From Sambucus nigra (Eukaryota > Streptophyta > Magnoliopsida > Dipsacales > Adoxaceae): a stretch of DNA of 64,000 nucleotides. The stretch is from positions 278,804,109-278,868,108 of the forward strand of contig OX422222.1 of NCBI GenBank assembly GCA_949130495.1, written 5' to 3'. Below, piece by piece: positions 12,961-28,897 of the stretch. The notes under the pieces are model-generated. The model was not told the DNA's origin. It saw only the letters and a list, made by a program, of their open reading frames with translations, and made no database searches. The first letter of the stretch is position 1, and every line of letters begins with the position of its first letter. A program made the position numbers and the translations under genes.

Positions 12961-13079
12961 CCATTCCAAAGCCACAACTTATTTATCAACTGTATATTCC
13001 CTAAAATGAAAATCTTGCATTTAATGTGTTTTTAAATTCTTGTTCAACCGGTTCAATAAGAAAAATAGCAATAATCTCA

Positions 13080-13955
13080 CCTTAAGACCATAGCTAGGGT
13101 GGCCGAAATGCCCAATAACCCTTTCAATGGCAGTGGGGAAGAGGTACCCAAAAACTTGGGAATAAGAAGACTGCGTCCAGGGTGGAATAAATGTCCAATA
13201 ACTCCATCAACGATCACAAAAGGAAAGGTACCCAAAAACTGGGAAATAAGAAGTTCGCGGTGAGAAATCATTATTTTATGGTGAAAATTCAATATCTCTC
13301 TAGCGCTGGTGTGAGGACACTTGGAGTCTTTTCTATTAGGAATGTCTCAATATGAACCTTGAGAGGTGGGAAAACTAACATTTTTATTCTTATGGTGAAA
13401 CTAAACATCATTATATTATGGTGAAAATTCAATCTCTCTCTTAGCAGTATGAGAACACTTAAAGTCTGGTCTCCTAAGCATGTCTCAATATAAACCCTGA
13501 GTGGTGGGAAACGTAAAATCATTATTCTTATGGTGAAATCAATTAAAGCCATCAAGAAAAATGCTCAAAAATTTAAAAGTAAGTAGATCGTGGCCAGGGT
13601 GGTAAAAATGCCCAATAACCCTGTCAGTAGCCGCGAAAGTAGAGATTCCTAAAAAAATAGGAGCTGGAAAATGAAATTAAATTCAACTCTGATGATAAAA
13701 CCTCAATCAAGAAATCAGACATAGTCTGCACTGAAATCTCGATAGGAAAGAACCTTGTGCTAGTGGTTCTGGTTGGATCCTCTATAATGGCAGATACCCA
13801 ATTAGAGTGAGTCTTTTATTAAAGGATCGGGGACAACTCGAAATACCCCAATAACCTGAGGTGGCTCCTAATACCCCCAACAACCTTGGGTGGCTCTAAC
13901 AACCTTATGTGACTCTTAATAATCCAACAGCCTTGGGTGGCTTCTAGTACCTCAA
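13080..13955. repeat. Degenerate tandem repeats in Tat-A 3' region
   Basis: A unit of about 84 bp with CAGGGTGG and AATGCCCAATAACCC cores occurs at about 13086, 13171 and 13588. Between them lies a second family built on TTATGGTGAAA and TCTCAATATRAACC (13255-13545). Short CCTTGGGTGGCTCT-like repeats follow at about 13855-13950. Repeat-rich segments after the coding region are usual in Tat/Retand elements. Confidence 0.65.
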
Positions 13956-14299
13956 AAGATCTAAAGATTTAAGAAGTTTGAAGACTATGGTATTGTACTC
14001 CCAAATATTATAGAAATTGAATTGGAATTATTAAGGATGCAACCATTATAGAAATTGAAAATAAGAAAAATACCAATCATGTTTCACAAAATCAATTCTA
14101 AACTTGAACAAAACTACGGTGGTAACACGATGCCATGGAAAATAAAGACCCCAGTACAAGTTTGACAATTATTCCCCTTATTCCTGTGGCAATACTATCT
14201 ACAGGCATTTCATTTATAACATTGAGGCCATAATCAAGACAAGCAGTTGGAATTAATTCATGTTCAAAATATAAAACTAAAGATACAAGAGAGAAATTA

Positions 14300-17130
14300 C
14301 ATAGGAATGAGTTCTGGACTTCGTGTCCTCATCTTCATCACTATTTTCTTTATCCACGGTAATCCCAGTTTTCTCAACCTCCTGAGGAGAATTCGTAGCC
14401 TCCTATTTCTATTTCCTAGCTAGCTTATCCACAACCTATAACTCCTCCACATACTGAGTGTGCTCAGCATGAGTAATCCTCCAGGCATAGATATTTTCCT
14501 TAGCTTCTGGATAGTTTTTTGGGAAGCCTATGCCCCATCTATTTATAGCTGCAAATATGCGCTTTGTTTTGGAGGAGGAAGAAGTCCTTGCAAGTCCTTA
14601 ATCTAGCCAGGGTATCCTTAGCAACCTTCTTCAAGGTTGCGATATTATCATCGTTCATCTCTTCACGGCTGTATCATGGGCTTGGTTCATGGCTTGGATC
14701 TTTAGATCGAGTTTTCCAACCTTCTCTTCATTGGCTAGGCTAATTTGGCATCCTCAAAGCATTTTTCCTCGGCAAACTTTAAAGCTTTCATAACCTGGTT
14801 AAAATTCTCCCCAACCTCATTCTTATCCTTCAGATCATAATCTTTGTCCTAGTTAGAGGCCTCCACCTGAAGTTTGGTACAATTAATAAATGCCTCCGCG
14901 AATGCCTTCCCGTACACAAAATGCTATGCCTTGGCATTATCCATCACGGATTGGTGGGCCCTTTTCGTGTCCTTATGAATATTAAAGAGCTCTTTATATT
15001 ATTCCCATTGTCTTATAGAAGCCTAAACTTTCTATAAGAAAAGGAGCAGAAGTTAGTCAACTAGGCATATTGATACAAACAAACTTACCCTGAAGAGGTG
15101 GTGGACCATGTACACTATTAATTCATCTGCATCTTTGTCAAAGAGATGCTTGAGTTCTTAGGATCTGCACCCCACCACCACCACCCCCCCCCCCCCCATA
15201 AAGGTCACCGCAGTAGAAGTCATGTCCCATGGGTACTTTTGATCTACTTTCCTTATACAAGGTCACGAACACTAATTAGCAGCCCTACTCTACGATGTTG
15301 GCACGTCGGTATCCACAACAATTGCAATATACTGAGGCAATGGTGAAATGGATATATAACCAGAGTTAATTGGTCCTTGATCTTTCTCCCCGCTAATTAG
15401 GTAAGCAAGGATAGACCTAGAAATATTAGTCGCGACATCATCAGATAAAAGAACATTTTGATCTCCTGCCGCGGCATCTGGCTGTGTATCAGTAAAAGGG
15501 CTCCATCCATCGAGCAACATTTTTCTCCATCACCCTATTTTTCTTCTTCCCTATGGACTTTTGTGATGCCTATTTGAGAGGTTGTGTTTCATCCTCTAAC
15601 TCATCTAATTAACAGAGAAGAAGGTTTTTGTCAATCTCTATGGTTAGTTCCCCTCTGCAGTAATACCTTTATAACTAACATTAGTAATAAGAACAAAATA
15701 TGTGGCAAACTTAGGGAAAGATGACTGCGATACCTAACGCAATCTGTCTTATGGGAGAGACGTGACCAGCGTAATAGCCAATTTCAAATAAAGCTCAGTG
15801 ACTACAGAAGGAAAATACTTCTTCTTATCAGAAATTAATACCGCAACCTCAATTTTGTTCCTTTAACTCTCAGATGGGTTAAACCTACACAAAATACAAA
15901 GAGATAATCAAAATATAAACTAAAATAATAGGGCTACGACATCATTATGGATAACTTACCTTCCTTTGGGGGACTACCCCCAGACCACGAAAGCTTATGA
16001 GCCTTTTCCCTCTGAGACTCCACGGGGTACACCTCCCACATCTCGCCAGAAATGTAAAAATACTTACCTTTCTAGTTTTTGGTGATGTAAGGCAACTCTT
16101 CATCAGGTATTTATTGTTATTCTGTAGCCCCTTATAGTAGTACCATAGATTCTCCATAGAATTCTCTTTGGGTTTATAAAAGTCAAAGAACTCCATGTAA
16201 GTGATATATCTCCTAAATTTTTTTGCCAAAACACAAAGGACTAGAGGACCCATTGGAATCAACTTGAAATAGGGTTATATTTTTCACCTTCAGAATTTTC
16301 CTAACTAGTACTATAACTAGAAGTCGCAGTCCCAAAAGGAAGGCGTGTATTGGGAAATATACCCCCATCATTTAAGACCGTGGAACATGACTTGCGGTCC
16401 AAGGAAGGAAGTGTAAAAAATATACCCTAAGGAAACTCACATGCCTCATCCAACTGAGCCAACCAATACAAAAATGGTTCAGGGCTACGGGATCCTTCGA
16501 TGTCTCTGTGCTACGACTAGACGACCTAACTTCAGTATTTCTTGCCTCATCAGTATGAGCTTCACGAGTTGGGACCACGACTGACCTTTCAATAGGTATA
16601 TGATTATTTGGAGATAAAGTTTCTTTACAAACTCAATGACTACCCTTTGGAACCTCCATTAGACCACCCCTACAATAATAAGACTCTACGGAGTCATAAT
16701 CAATATACACACAGGTTGGACATCCCTTTATCTTACACATTCCACGTGTTTTCAATGGTTTTATGTGTAACATGACGGGATGAGGACCACCAAAATGCTT
16801 TTTCTAGAAATCCTCTAAGTAATCCCAAGTATTCCAATGCATAAGGCCATGGTAAGAACCTATAAAAGCATAGGGAGCTCCACAGTTAAAGAGTGTAGCC
16901 ATTATGAGAAAAATGAAAAAAGTACATGTTTCAAAGATAACGTAATCATAAACAAAGGTCGCGATAGCATACATAATTGGATCATAGGGCATAAAATTGG
17001 GCAAAAGTCGTTGAATCCTACATATCTCTGACAAAAACCACCTAATTTGCAAAACTACAACTATATGCAAATACACAAAACTGGCTAAAGTATTCAAGTG
17101 GAGAGTTGTAAGATACCTCAGTAGGGTCAA
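14300..17130 (-). pseudogene. Antisense coding region of Tat-A, probably a plant 'gypsy-type transposase'-like aORF
   Basis: The minus strand, opposite to the element, carries a chain of degraded ORFs. From 17130 down: a segment with LLPNFMPYDPIMYAIATFV (16804-17130); a segment with PMGPLVLCVLAKKF and YYYKGLQNNNKYL (15945-16262), continuing in another frame as KYFYISGEMWEVYPVES; and an acidic stretch (15290-15520). Below about 15100 is a charged, heptad-like region with AEAFINCTKLQVEA and NQVMKALKFAEEKCFEDA. This order resembles the plant protein family annotated as putative gypsy-type transposase followed by a coiled coil, which occurs as antisense additional ORFs in Tat elements. The family match is from memory of its pattern, without a search. 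A C14 tract at 15184-15197 may lie in an intron. Confidence 0.42.
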
Positions 17131-17769
17131 GAGATATCCAAGGGAAAAGATAGTTCAAAGGAAGGTCCAAGGCCACAGCAAGTTAAATAAGGCAGGTCCA
17201 AGGGCATAACCAGCTACGACCTAAGTGGACAAACACCGATGATCCAGTTTGTATTGTCAAGAAGATTAAAAAAACAAAAACCTAAGCTTTTAGCGAAGAA
17301 CACCCACGAACAATAGTTTGCATTCTTTGATAAAAATTAACCTAAAATACCCAAGATCGACCCTAAACCAAATTGGTTCACTAGCTTCGGCTCTAAACCG
17401 CTCTTACATCTAAAACCAAACATTCTTACCTATCGAAATCCCTTTGAAATCCCAGAAAATATCAAAAACTCAAAGGTCAAAGATACACACACAAACGAAT
17501 TAGTTCAGTATTTGGGAAGATTCATGTTCAGTATTTGGGATTAAGGTTTAATACAATTTGGTGTTCAGGCATTCAAAATAAAAACTTGTAAAATAATTTA
17601 ACATTGGAAAATTAAACGAATCAATGTTCATGAAAGTGAAACCATAAACGATTTAGTGTTCTCAACCACTTTAGTCAAGAATATTTCGAGAAAATGAAAA
17701 TAGTTGCAAATTAAAACAAAAATAGGAAGAAATTGAAATAAAAATAAACATGTATTAAAGAAATGTTGA
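17131..17769. other. Tat-A 3' internal sequence, no gene seen
   Basis: AT-rich sequence up to the insertion site of the three-LTR array. The target GTTGA is at 17765-17769. Confidence 0.5.
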
Positions 17770-19291
17770 TGTTGGAATGTAGTACCCCCAATTTTAAAAT
17801 TCTTTAAAAATAATTTCCTAAAATGCGGAATAGGATGGTTCAACACAACACACACAACCAGCAAATTTTAATTTCTTACGAATTAAAATTAACTAAACTA
17901 AAAGTGACATTAAATAAATCAACATATAAATCTTCACTTAAACAACTTAATTCAGCCCAAGTCCTAAAATTTTTCTAACAATAATTGATTCATTTTAGAT
18001 ATAGGTCAAATCAAATTTTATCAAATTAAATTATGCTGGCCTAAATTAAATTAACTTAAACATACCCAAACATATTTTAGCACCAAATTAAACTTTAGTG
18101 TGATAAAACCCAATTTTATCTTGCACTACCTAGGCATGCATTCTAAGATGATTTTTCAAGATAAAGAGAAATAAATCACACTACGCCGCGATGTACCAGA
18201 AAAACCTAAAAAGGAAAAACCTCGGACGACCCCTAGCCTTAAGTCCACTAAGAACGGAATTTTACAAATACAAGACAGGTGACTTACACAACTCGACTCG
18301 ACTCCTTCAAGCCCCTGAAGCGTCTTCCTTTACCAACCTCTTCTTAGTCGACAATCCCGGACTCCACTAGAACCTTGGACTCCTTTAATGAAGCTTTTGG
18401 ACTCCATCACCACACACGGTACCCTTCACCGTACGAGCACGTTGCAGTAAAAAGAATACTTCTTCTTTTGTGGGACATAGAAGCAACACCAAACTTCTCC
18501 TTCATTTTGGTAGAGATGAACCAATGGTGCCAAACAAAAATCCAAGCAACAGATATATATGTAGAGACACTTGGAGTTCTAAACTAAACAAATTGGTTGT
18601 ATACTTTTGTGTTTTGGAAGGATTTAAGCCATCAAATTTAGACACACAAAAGGGACTTTTCTAAACATTATTTTTTTCCCTCAAAAATCTCTCAAAGGAT
18701 TGTGAAAAGTCTTAGAAAAGTTCGGTGCCAAAATTGGTTAAAAACTATCAAAAGAAAGTGGGGACAAAGTAGTGGGAAAATGCCAAAAAGTGCCAAAAAC
18801 TGTTCCCGCCAAAAATCTCGTTTGAACGACTTTCTCCTTCAAATGACATTTCGTTCGAATGAATCTTCTAACGAAAAGTCGGTGCTCCAAAGGGAAACCT
18901 ATTGGCAAAACTGGTGACAATCTCGTTCGAACGACATTTTCGAACGAAGAAACAGAATATGCATTTTTTCATTTTAAGCCCATAAAACATTTAATAAAAT
19001 CATTTTAAATAAAACTTACACCCTATAAAAATTCCAAGTTCCTACAAATATATATAATGCATTCATACCTTAAGGACCCTTGGAAAATATACCGTTGAGG
19101 ACGCAAAACTAGGCACTCTAAAACCCGGCAATAAATGAACTCTAAATTCTGGTCGCTACGTTTTCAACAACTTTAAAAACGTCATAGGATGGAAAGAATG
19201 TACAATGAACATCTAACCTACGACTCAAATATTTTTTTCTGAAATTTAGCCAACACTACATAAGGCTCAATTGGAAATTTTTGTCCTTACA
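17770..19291 (-). repeat. LTR 1 of the tandem array
   Basis: Starts TGTTGGAATG and ends CCTTACA. At about 18553-18580 it has the short seed AGATATATATGTAGAGA, which is expanded to microsatellites in the other two LTRs. TTCGAACGA-type repeats lie at about 18817-18947. Confidence 0.88.
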
Positions 19292-21176
<1,885 letters not shown>

Positions 21177-21973
21177 TACTAGAACGTACTACCCCCAATT
21201 TTAAAATTCTTTCAAAATAATTTCCTAAAATGCGGAATAGGAAAATTCAATATAACACACACAACCAGCAAATTTTAATTTCTTACAAATTAAAATTAAC
21301 TGAACTAAATGTGACATTAAATAAATCAACAAATAAATTTTCGCTTAAACAACTTAATTCAACCCAAGTCCTAAAGTTTGCCTAACAATAATTAATTCAT
21401 TTTTTATATAAGTCAAACCAAATTTTATCAAATTAAATTGTGCCGCTTGAATTAAATTAAGTTAAACATACCCAAACATATTTTAGCACCAAATTAAACT
21501 TTAGTGTGATAAAACCCAATTGAATCTTGAATTACCTAAGAATGCATTCTAAGGTAATTTTGCAAGATAAAGGGAAATAAATCACACTACGCCGCGATGT
21601 ACGAGGAAAATCCAAAACGGATAAAACCTCGAACGGCCCCTAGCCTTAAGTTCACTAAGTACAAAATTTTACAAAAACAGGACAAATGACTTACACAGCT
21701 CGACTCGACTCCTTCAAGCCCCTGATGCGTCTTATTATACCAACCTCTGCTTAGTCAATAATCCTGGATTCCACCGAAACTTTGGACTCCTCCAATGAAG
21801 CTTTTGGAGTCCGTCAACCACACACGGTGCCTTTAATTGTATGAGCACATCGCAGCAAAAATAATACTTCTTCTTTTATGGGAAATAGAAGCAAACTCAA
21901 ACTTCTCCTTCTTTATGGTAGAGATGAACTAATGGTGCCAAACAAAACTACAAGCAACATATATGTATATATG

Positions 21974-22050
<77 letters not shown>

Positions 22051-22797
22051 GGAATTCCAAACTAAACAAATTAGGTGTATACTTTTGTGTTTTGGAAGGA
22101 TTTAAGACATCTAATTTAGACACGCAAAAGGAACTTTTCTAAATATTAATTTTTTCTCTCAAAATCTCTCAAAAGGCCTGTGAAAAGTCTTAGAAAATTT
22201 ATGTCCCGAAATTGGTTAAAAACTGTCAAAAGAAAGTGGGGACAAAGTAGTGGGGAAATGCCAAAAACTGTTCCCGCGAGAAATGTCGTTCGAATGACTC
22301 TTTCGTTCGAACGACATTTCGTTCGAACGACTCTTCTAATGAAATGTCAATGCTCAAAAGGGAAACTCGTTGGGAAAACTCGTTCGAACGAAAATATTAT
22401 TCGAACGACAATCTCGTTCGAACGACAATCTCGTTCGAACGACATTTTCGAACGAAAAAACAGAATATGCATTTTTTCATTTTAAGCCCATAAAATAATT
22501 AATAAAATCTTTTTAAATAAAAATTACACCCAATAAAAATTCCAAGTTCCTACAAATATATATAATGCATTCATACCTTAAGGACCCTTGGAAAATATAT
22601 CGTTGAGAACGCAAAACAATGCACTTTGAAACCCGACAAGTTATGAACTCTAAATTATGGTAACTACGTCTTCAACAACTTTAAACGTCACAGGCTTGAA
22701 AGAATGTACCATGAACATCTAACCTACGACTCAAATATTTTTGTCTGGAATTGAGCCAACACTAGATAAGGCTCAATTGGAAATTTGTGTCCTTAAA
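21177..22797 (-). repeat. LTR 2 (middle, shared) of the tandem array
   Basis: Serves as the 3' LTR for body 2 and the 5' LTR for body 1. Both terminal dinucleotides are mutated (TA for TG; AAA for ACA). It contains GATA/GA repeats at 21975-22047 and TTCGAACGA repeats at about 22284-22454. Confidence 0.88.
21975..22047. repeat. (GATA)n(GA)n microsatellite in LTR 2
   Basis: A short TAGA run followed by about 27 GA units, at the same LTR position as the TA/TG repeat of LTR 3. Confidence 0.95.
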
Positions 22798-24897
22798 AAT
22801 CTCCCCCTTTGGCTATTCCGGGACAAAAACAAAACAAAAACCCTAAAGGGCCGTCAAGCTCAACTAGACTCAAAAGCATCCCACCCAAAATAAAAAAATA
22901 CAAGCTTGACTCAAAACCCAAGAATGACTATCGTTGTCGATAAAAATTTTCTTCTAAAAAAATTCATGCACACTTAAGCAACGCATTAAACGCATAGGGA
23001 ATATCAAAATGTTAAATGCAATAAAAATAAATACCCCCCTTAAGTGAATTCTCCCCTTTTTAAATAATGACCTACTTAGAAAGACGTCTCCCCCTAAGTT
23101 AAATATCCTAAACTAAAGGTTTAGATACCACTTCTCCCCCTTTTTGTTCTGGAATAGACAAAGGTGATCGAATTAATTAAATACTCATTCTTCCCCCAAT
23201 TTAACTAAGTACCATTTCACCCCCTAAAAACTACATAAGAGATATAAATATGGGAAAGCAAGTCAACATGATGGTGCATTAGGTGATAAGAACATGAAAG
23301 CATATGGGCAACAATAACAAGAACTAATCCACAATAAGGATAAATAGATACCAACTTATGATGCACTACCTACTAGAATATATTTAACACAAGCATGGGA
23401 TATCAATAAAAATTAGCAATAAGGTAGATACCAATTATGAATTAAGGGATATGTGGTTTGGCAAGGAAGATAAATACTCAAAAACAAAAAAATATACCAT
23501 ATATATATATACACACACAATGAGTATCACTAACGCACACGCACATATACATAGGTATAAACACCACAGAAGACACAAAATACATTAAGATCTTCACACT
23601 CGTATGGCAAAAATGTGTCCAAATACATGTAGTAAATGTAAGTGTAGGAGTGTGAACTAGTAATAATTAAATTTCGACCCAATCACTTAAAATATGTTCA
23701 CAGAGTTCTCATTTAATTGCAAAACTTTATCACATTTAGATATAGCCTCATGTGACAATATAAATTGAGCATAATGAAAAAATGTACACGATGCACAGAA
23801 GCCTATAATTTTGATTATCCTACAAACCAATAGAGTCATGACAATAAAAACTTAACTAGGATTCCAAGTAATTGTGCGAACCCATTAAATTATCCAATCA
23901 AACTCCTCATAATTTTTTTTCTTTTCTTTTGAACATATTATCTAAACTATTTTTGGCCTTGAAAAATATTCTTTTTAATGCCACATTTTTTAAGGCCAAA
24001 TGTTCAATGGTGGCTTCTCAAGCAAAGTATTTTTGTCTTCCGCAGCCCAATTCCATTGATAAAAAACTACACCGAATAAACATAATTTTCTATTTTTAAA
24101 TTTGGGAAACGGTTATTATAGTCACAAATCCTCCATAGTCATGGCAAAATGTAGATGACAAAATTGATGGGAGAACATCTCACTTAGCTCTAATATACAC
24201 GTGACAATTAAAATTCAAATGAGATCGTGCATGTGTGAATAGAGGCATATAAAAATAGAATCCATTAAGAAACACAAAATCCGACTGCTCCATGCATGTA
24301 ATAAAAAGAACATTTTAAGGATTGACAATCTTAACCAAAAGATCTAGCCACATGGAAGTGAAAAGGAAAGGTTTCAGACGCAAGTATATGCCACATAAAC
24401 TGTGTCAAACTAAAATACACACAAAACTAAAATCTTTTTGAGTTTTTGAAATTTTTAACCGAACTTACAAAAAAATTATTTACTCAAAAGAAAAAGAAAA
24501 ATCATTTGTATTTTTCATTAAGCCTAAATTACTCATGAGGTAAAACACAAATGATGAACAAAATTTTTTGTATTTTTCATTTAGGTCAAACTATAATGAA
24601 ATATAATACAAAAGATATACACAAATTATAATTCTAGCATGTGATTAATCATGGAGCATAGACTAGAAATTGATAGACAAAACATGCAACTGGCAAAAGA
24701 ATATATCATGATGAACATAAGCTAGAGTATGAAAATATGCAAGTTATTATTCGTAGGATATAGCAAGTGAAGATTCATGAACTACCATGTTGGAACCATT
24801 AAAAATTGGAAATATTGAACAATGCATATTTTTTCCAAATAAATTCCTAAAAATTAGGATCACACAACATTTTAGTGTAACCTGCTCTGATACCACT
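22798..24897 (-). other. Internal body 2 of the tandem array, non-coding
   Basis: About 2.1 kb, the fuller of the two bodies. It begins with a CTCCCCCTTT pyrimidine run (polypurine tract on the minus strand) and ends at the PBS. No ORF with recognisable similarity is present on either strand. Confidence 0.85.
24884..24895 (-). other. Primer-binding site (initiator tRNA-Met) of the array element
   Basis: The minus strand reads TGGTATCAGAGC, two bases from LTR 3. Confidence 0.88.
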
Positions 24898-26565
<1,668 letters not shown>

Positions 26566-26912
26566 GTTGAGACGCCAAAGAGTTCATCGAAGATACTGTC
26601 GAAAATCACCCGACCTCACTTAAAAATGCTTAAACAACTTTTCTCTCAAGTGTTGAATAAAATACTGAGGCCCCGTCCTCAACCAATTTATATAAGATGT
26701 CACAGAAAGTCAGAACGTCAAAATTTAGAATGCCTCAGTAAGCAGTCGCAACACCCATACGGTGAAGTCAACACTCTCAAATGAGTAAAAGAAATAAAGA
26801 GTCAACTTTATCAAACTTAAGAATGACCTCGACTCCAAGAAAAAGATACATGAATAAGAAAAAAAACTAACATCTAATCATTTACCTCTTGGTACTGAGG
26901 CTTGGGGTCTTC
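26566..26912 (+). other. Tat-A 3' internal end, no gene seen
   Basis: Resumes Tat-A after the array, starting with the second TSD copy. It ends in the purine-rich GGTACTGAGGCTTGGGG, a candidate polypurine tract, just before the 3' LTR. Confidence 0.55.
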
Positions 26913-27670
26913 TGTTATACCCAAAATATGTCTACCTATAAATTCATGACACAAGGCATGGATGACCGCGTAAGTATAATGAAGAACCAGGTTGAGGACT
27001 AACTGGACCATTTATATACAAGACTATAACTTGTACACAGATTGGCCAAAAAACTAGTATAATGCCAAACTTAAATGGCCACGGCCATATTAGTAATAGG
27101 TAGCGATCCCTTAACCTCAACACATCATCAAATGTATCTTCCAAGAATGAAGAAACGTCGGCCCCAACCTGCAAGCTATCCACCTTTTAGAAAGATTCCA
27201 TCTCAAAAATACCTATCCATAAGTCATGTGCACCACACATATGACATTCCCACCAACTACTATAAAATGATGTCATCACTTCCTCATTTAAGGAGTACTT
27301 TTACGCATCGAACCTCTGCCAAGTTCGCTTTTAAATCTCTCTACACCTAATGATACTCAGGTCACTTACTCCGGACAACTGATACGACCTCTATTCAATT
27401 TGCACTACAATGTTACATTCTATACAACATAGAACTTGTATGTTCATGTACTTAGCCTCTCTCTCCCATTTTGTATGCATCTAAGACCATAGAAACTTTT
27501 GCAAATACATGTATATAATGAGAATCCGTCTCCATAATGAACATAGGCTCATTTACATGACCGAACCATTCTAATTCTCATCTTTATCACTCTTTACTCT
27601 TTTTATATAATTTTACTGTTGTGTATGACTTTAGTGGCATGGCCTACTCTAGTAGATCAATTTTCTAACA
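26913..27670 (+). repeat. 3' LTR of Tat-A
   Basis: About 758 bp, beginning TGTTATACCC and ending TTTTCTAACA. Its last 530 bp match the truncated 5' LTR at 1-527. The start is the nearest TG after the purine tract, so it is less certain than the end. Confidence 0.68.
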
Positions 27671-28139
27671 ATAAGTATTATAAATCGGACTTGTCCAATA
27701 ACAAGGTCATTTGAAAATTCACGCTCATTTCCATGAATGTTGGAATACCTATCCACAATTACCCTTTGGCGATGGCTGAGGCTCAAATATTAGTTGATAA
27801 CGTATACGATGGTTGAGGAGATGAGCCTGTGAATATGGACCACGATGAAGGGCCTTTCTTAAAATATTACAAAATTATTATATTGTTTGGCTAATTTATT
27901 TATTGCATAGTTTTAGGCTATGAACAATGTTTAAAGTTTATAATGACTTCTTAATTTGTTTGGTTTTATTTCATACTTATTTAATGCTCAGTTGAATGAA
28001 TTTTCTTGGGTTAAATGAGTTTGCTTGAATTATACATTGAGAGTTCTTATATCTAACATAACCATAGTTTCAACCTATTTATATAGGTGACTTAAATATT
28101 GAAGACTATTTAATGGGTTTCCCACAATACAAATAGCGG
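27671..28139. other. Unassigned AT-rich segment
   Basis: Between the Tat-A 3' LTR and the CACTA transposase start. No ORF, TIR or LTR edge was recognised. It could be CACTA leader or intron, or the oldest host DNA in the window. Confidence 0.4.
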
Positions 28140-28897
28140 ATGGGAGAGAGTAATAGAGTCTCCGATAATCATGTAAAGGGCGCTCGAGAATTTATTAAAT
28201 ATGCAGATAGAGAACTTAATAGTGACAAGATTTTGTGTGTATGCAACCGTTATATGAACAACAAATTTAAATCTTTAGAAGATGCTGAATTGCATTTAAT
28301 AATGTTGGGCATATCGCAAGGCTATAAGATATGGACATTTCATGGGGAAAAGAATGTAAATATGTTCCGAAAGCAATAATGATACTGATTGGATGATGAA
28401 ACCCCATCGGGAGGAATTGGTGAATGATTCTCCATCATATCGTACTTTAACCAACCTAATTGACTATTCTTACAGAGTCTACCACCATTATAAGCACCAT
28501 CCTATGGATACGGATAATATGCATTATGACAAAGTCAATGGACAAGATGATGAATTACCCAAAGATCGAGAATACATATAGTTAAAAGTTGATGTGGATG
28601 GACCTTTGTATAAAAATTGTGATGAAGATCAAACAGTAATGTATGCAATGATCGATTTTCATAATTTGAAGAGTCAATTGGGTTTGTCAGTCAATAGCAT
28701 AATTAAAGCTCTTAAGTGGGCTAAAGACTTTCTCATGAAAGAGAACAAATTAATATATAGTTATGCGAGAATGAAGACGAGATTGAATGGTTTGGGTTTG
28801 AAGTACAAATTCATTCATCCATCAGGTATGATTACATATTTTACCGTAAAGAGAACAAACTGAATGATGAATGTCCTGTATTCGATGAGCCAAGATA
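28140..28897 (+). pseudogene. CACTA (En/Spm) TNP2-type transposase, 5' part, broken
   Basis: The ORF from 28140 has the layout of the transposase-associated domain of CACTA elements: a GAREFIKYADREL helix, ILCVCNRYMN (a diverged C-P-C-x2-C-x-N site), LEDAELHLIMLGIS, and the conserved WTFHGE. After a spacer and stops, 28594-28863 matches the start of the TNP2 transposase: GPLYKNCDED, YAMIDFHNLKSQLGLS, and LGLKYKFIHPSG, ending in another frame with YRKENKLNDECPVFDEPRYF. This protein would bind and cut element ends. The coding sequence stops abruptly at the poly-T of LINE-A (28898), so the remainder should lie beyond the right window edge. The assignment rests on motif order. Confidence 0.72.

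Noticed and set aside
15146..15346. His/Pro-rich ORF
   Set aside because: Caused by a CCA and poly-C tract; no further support.
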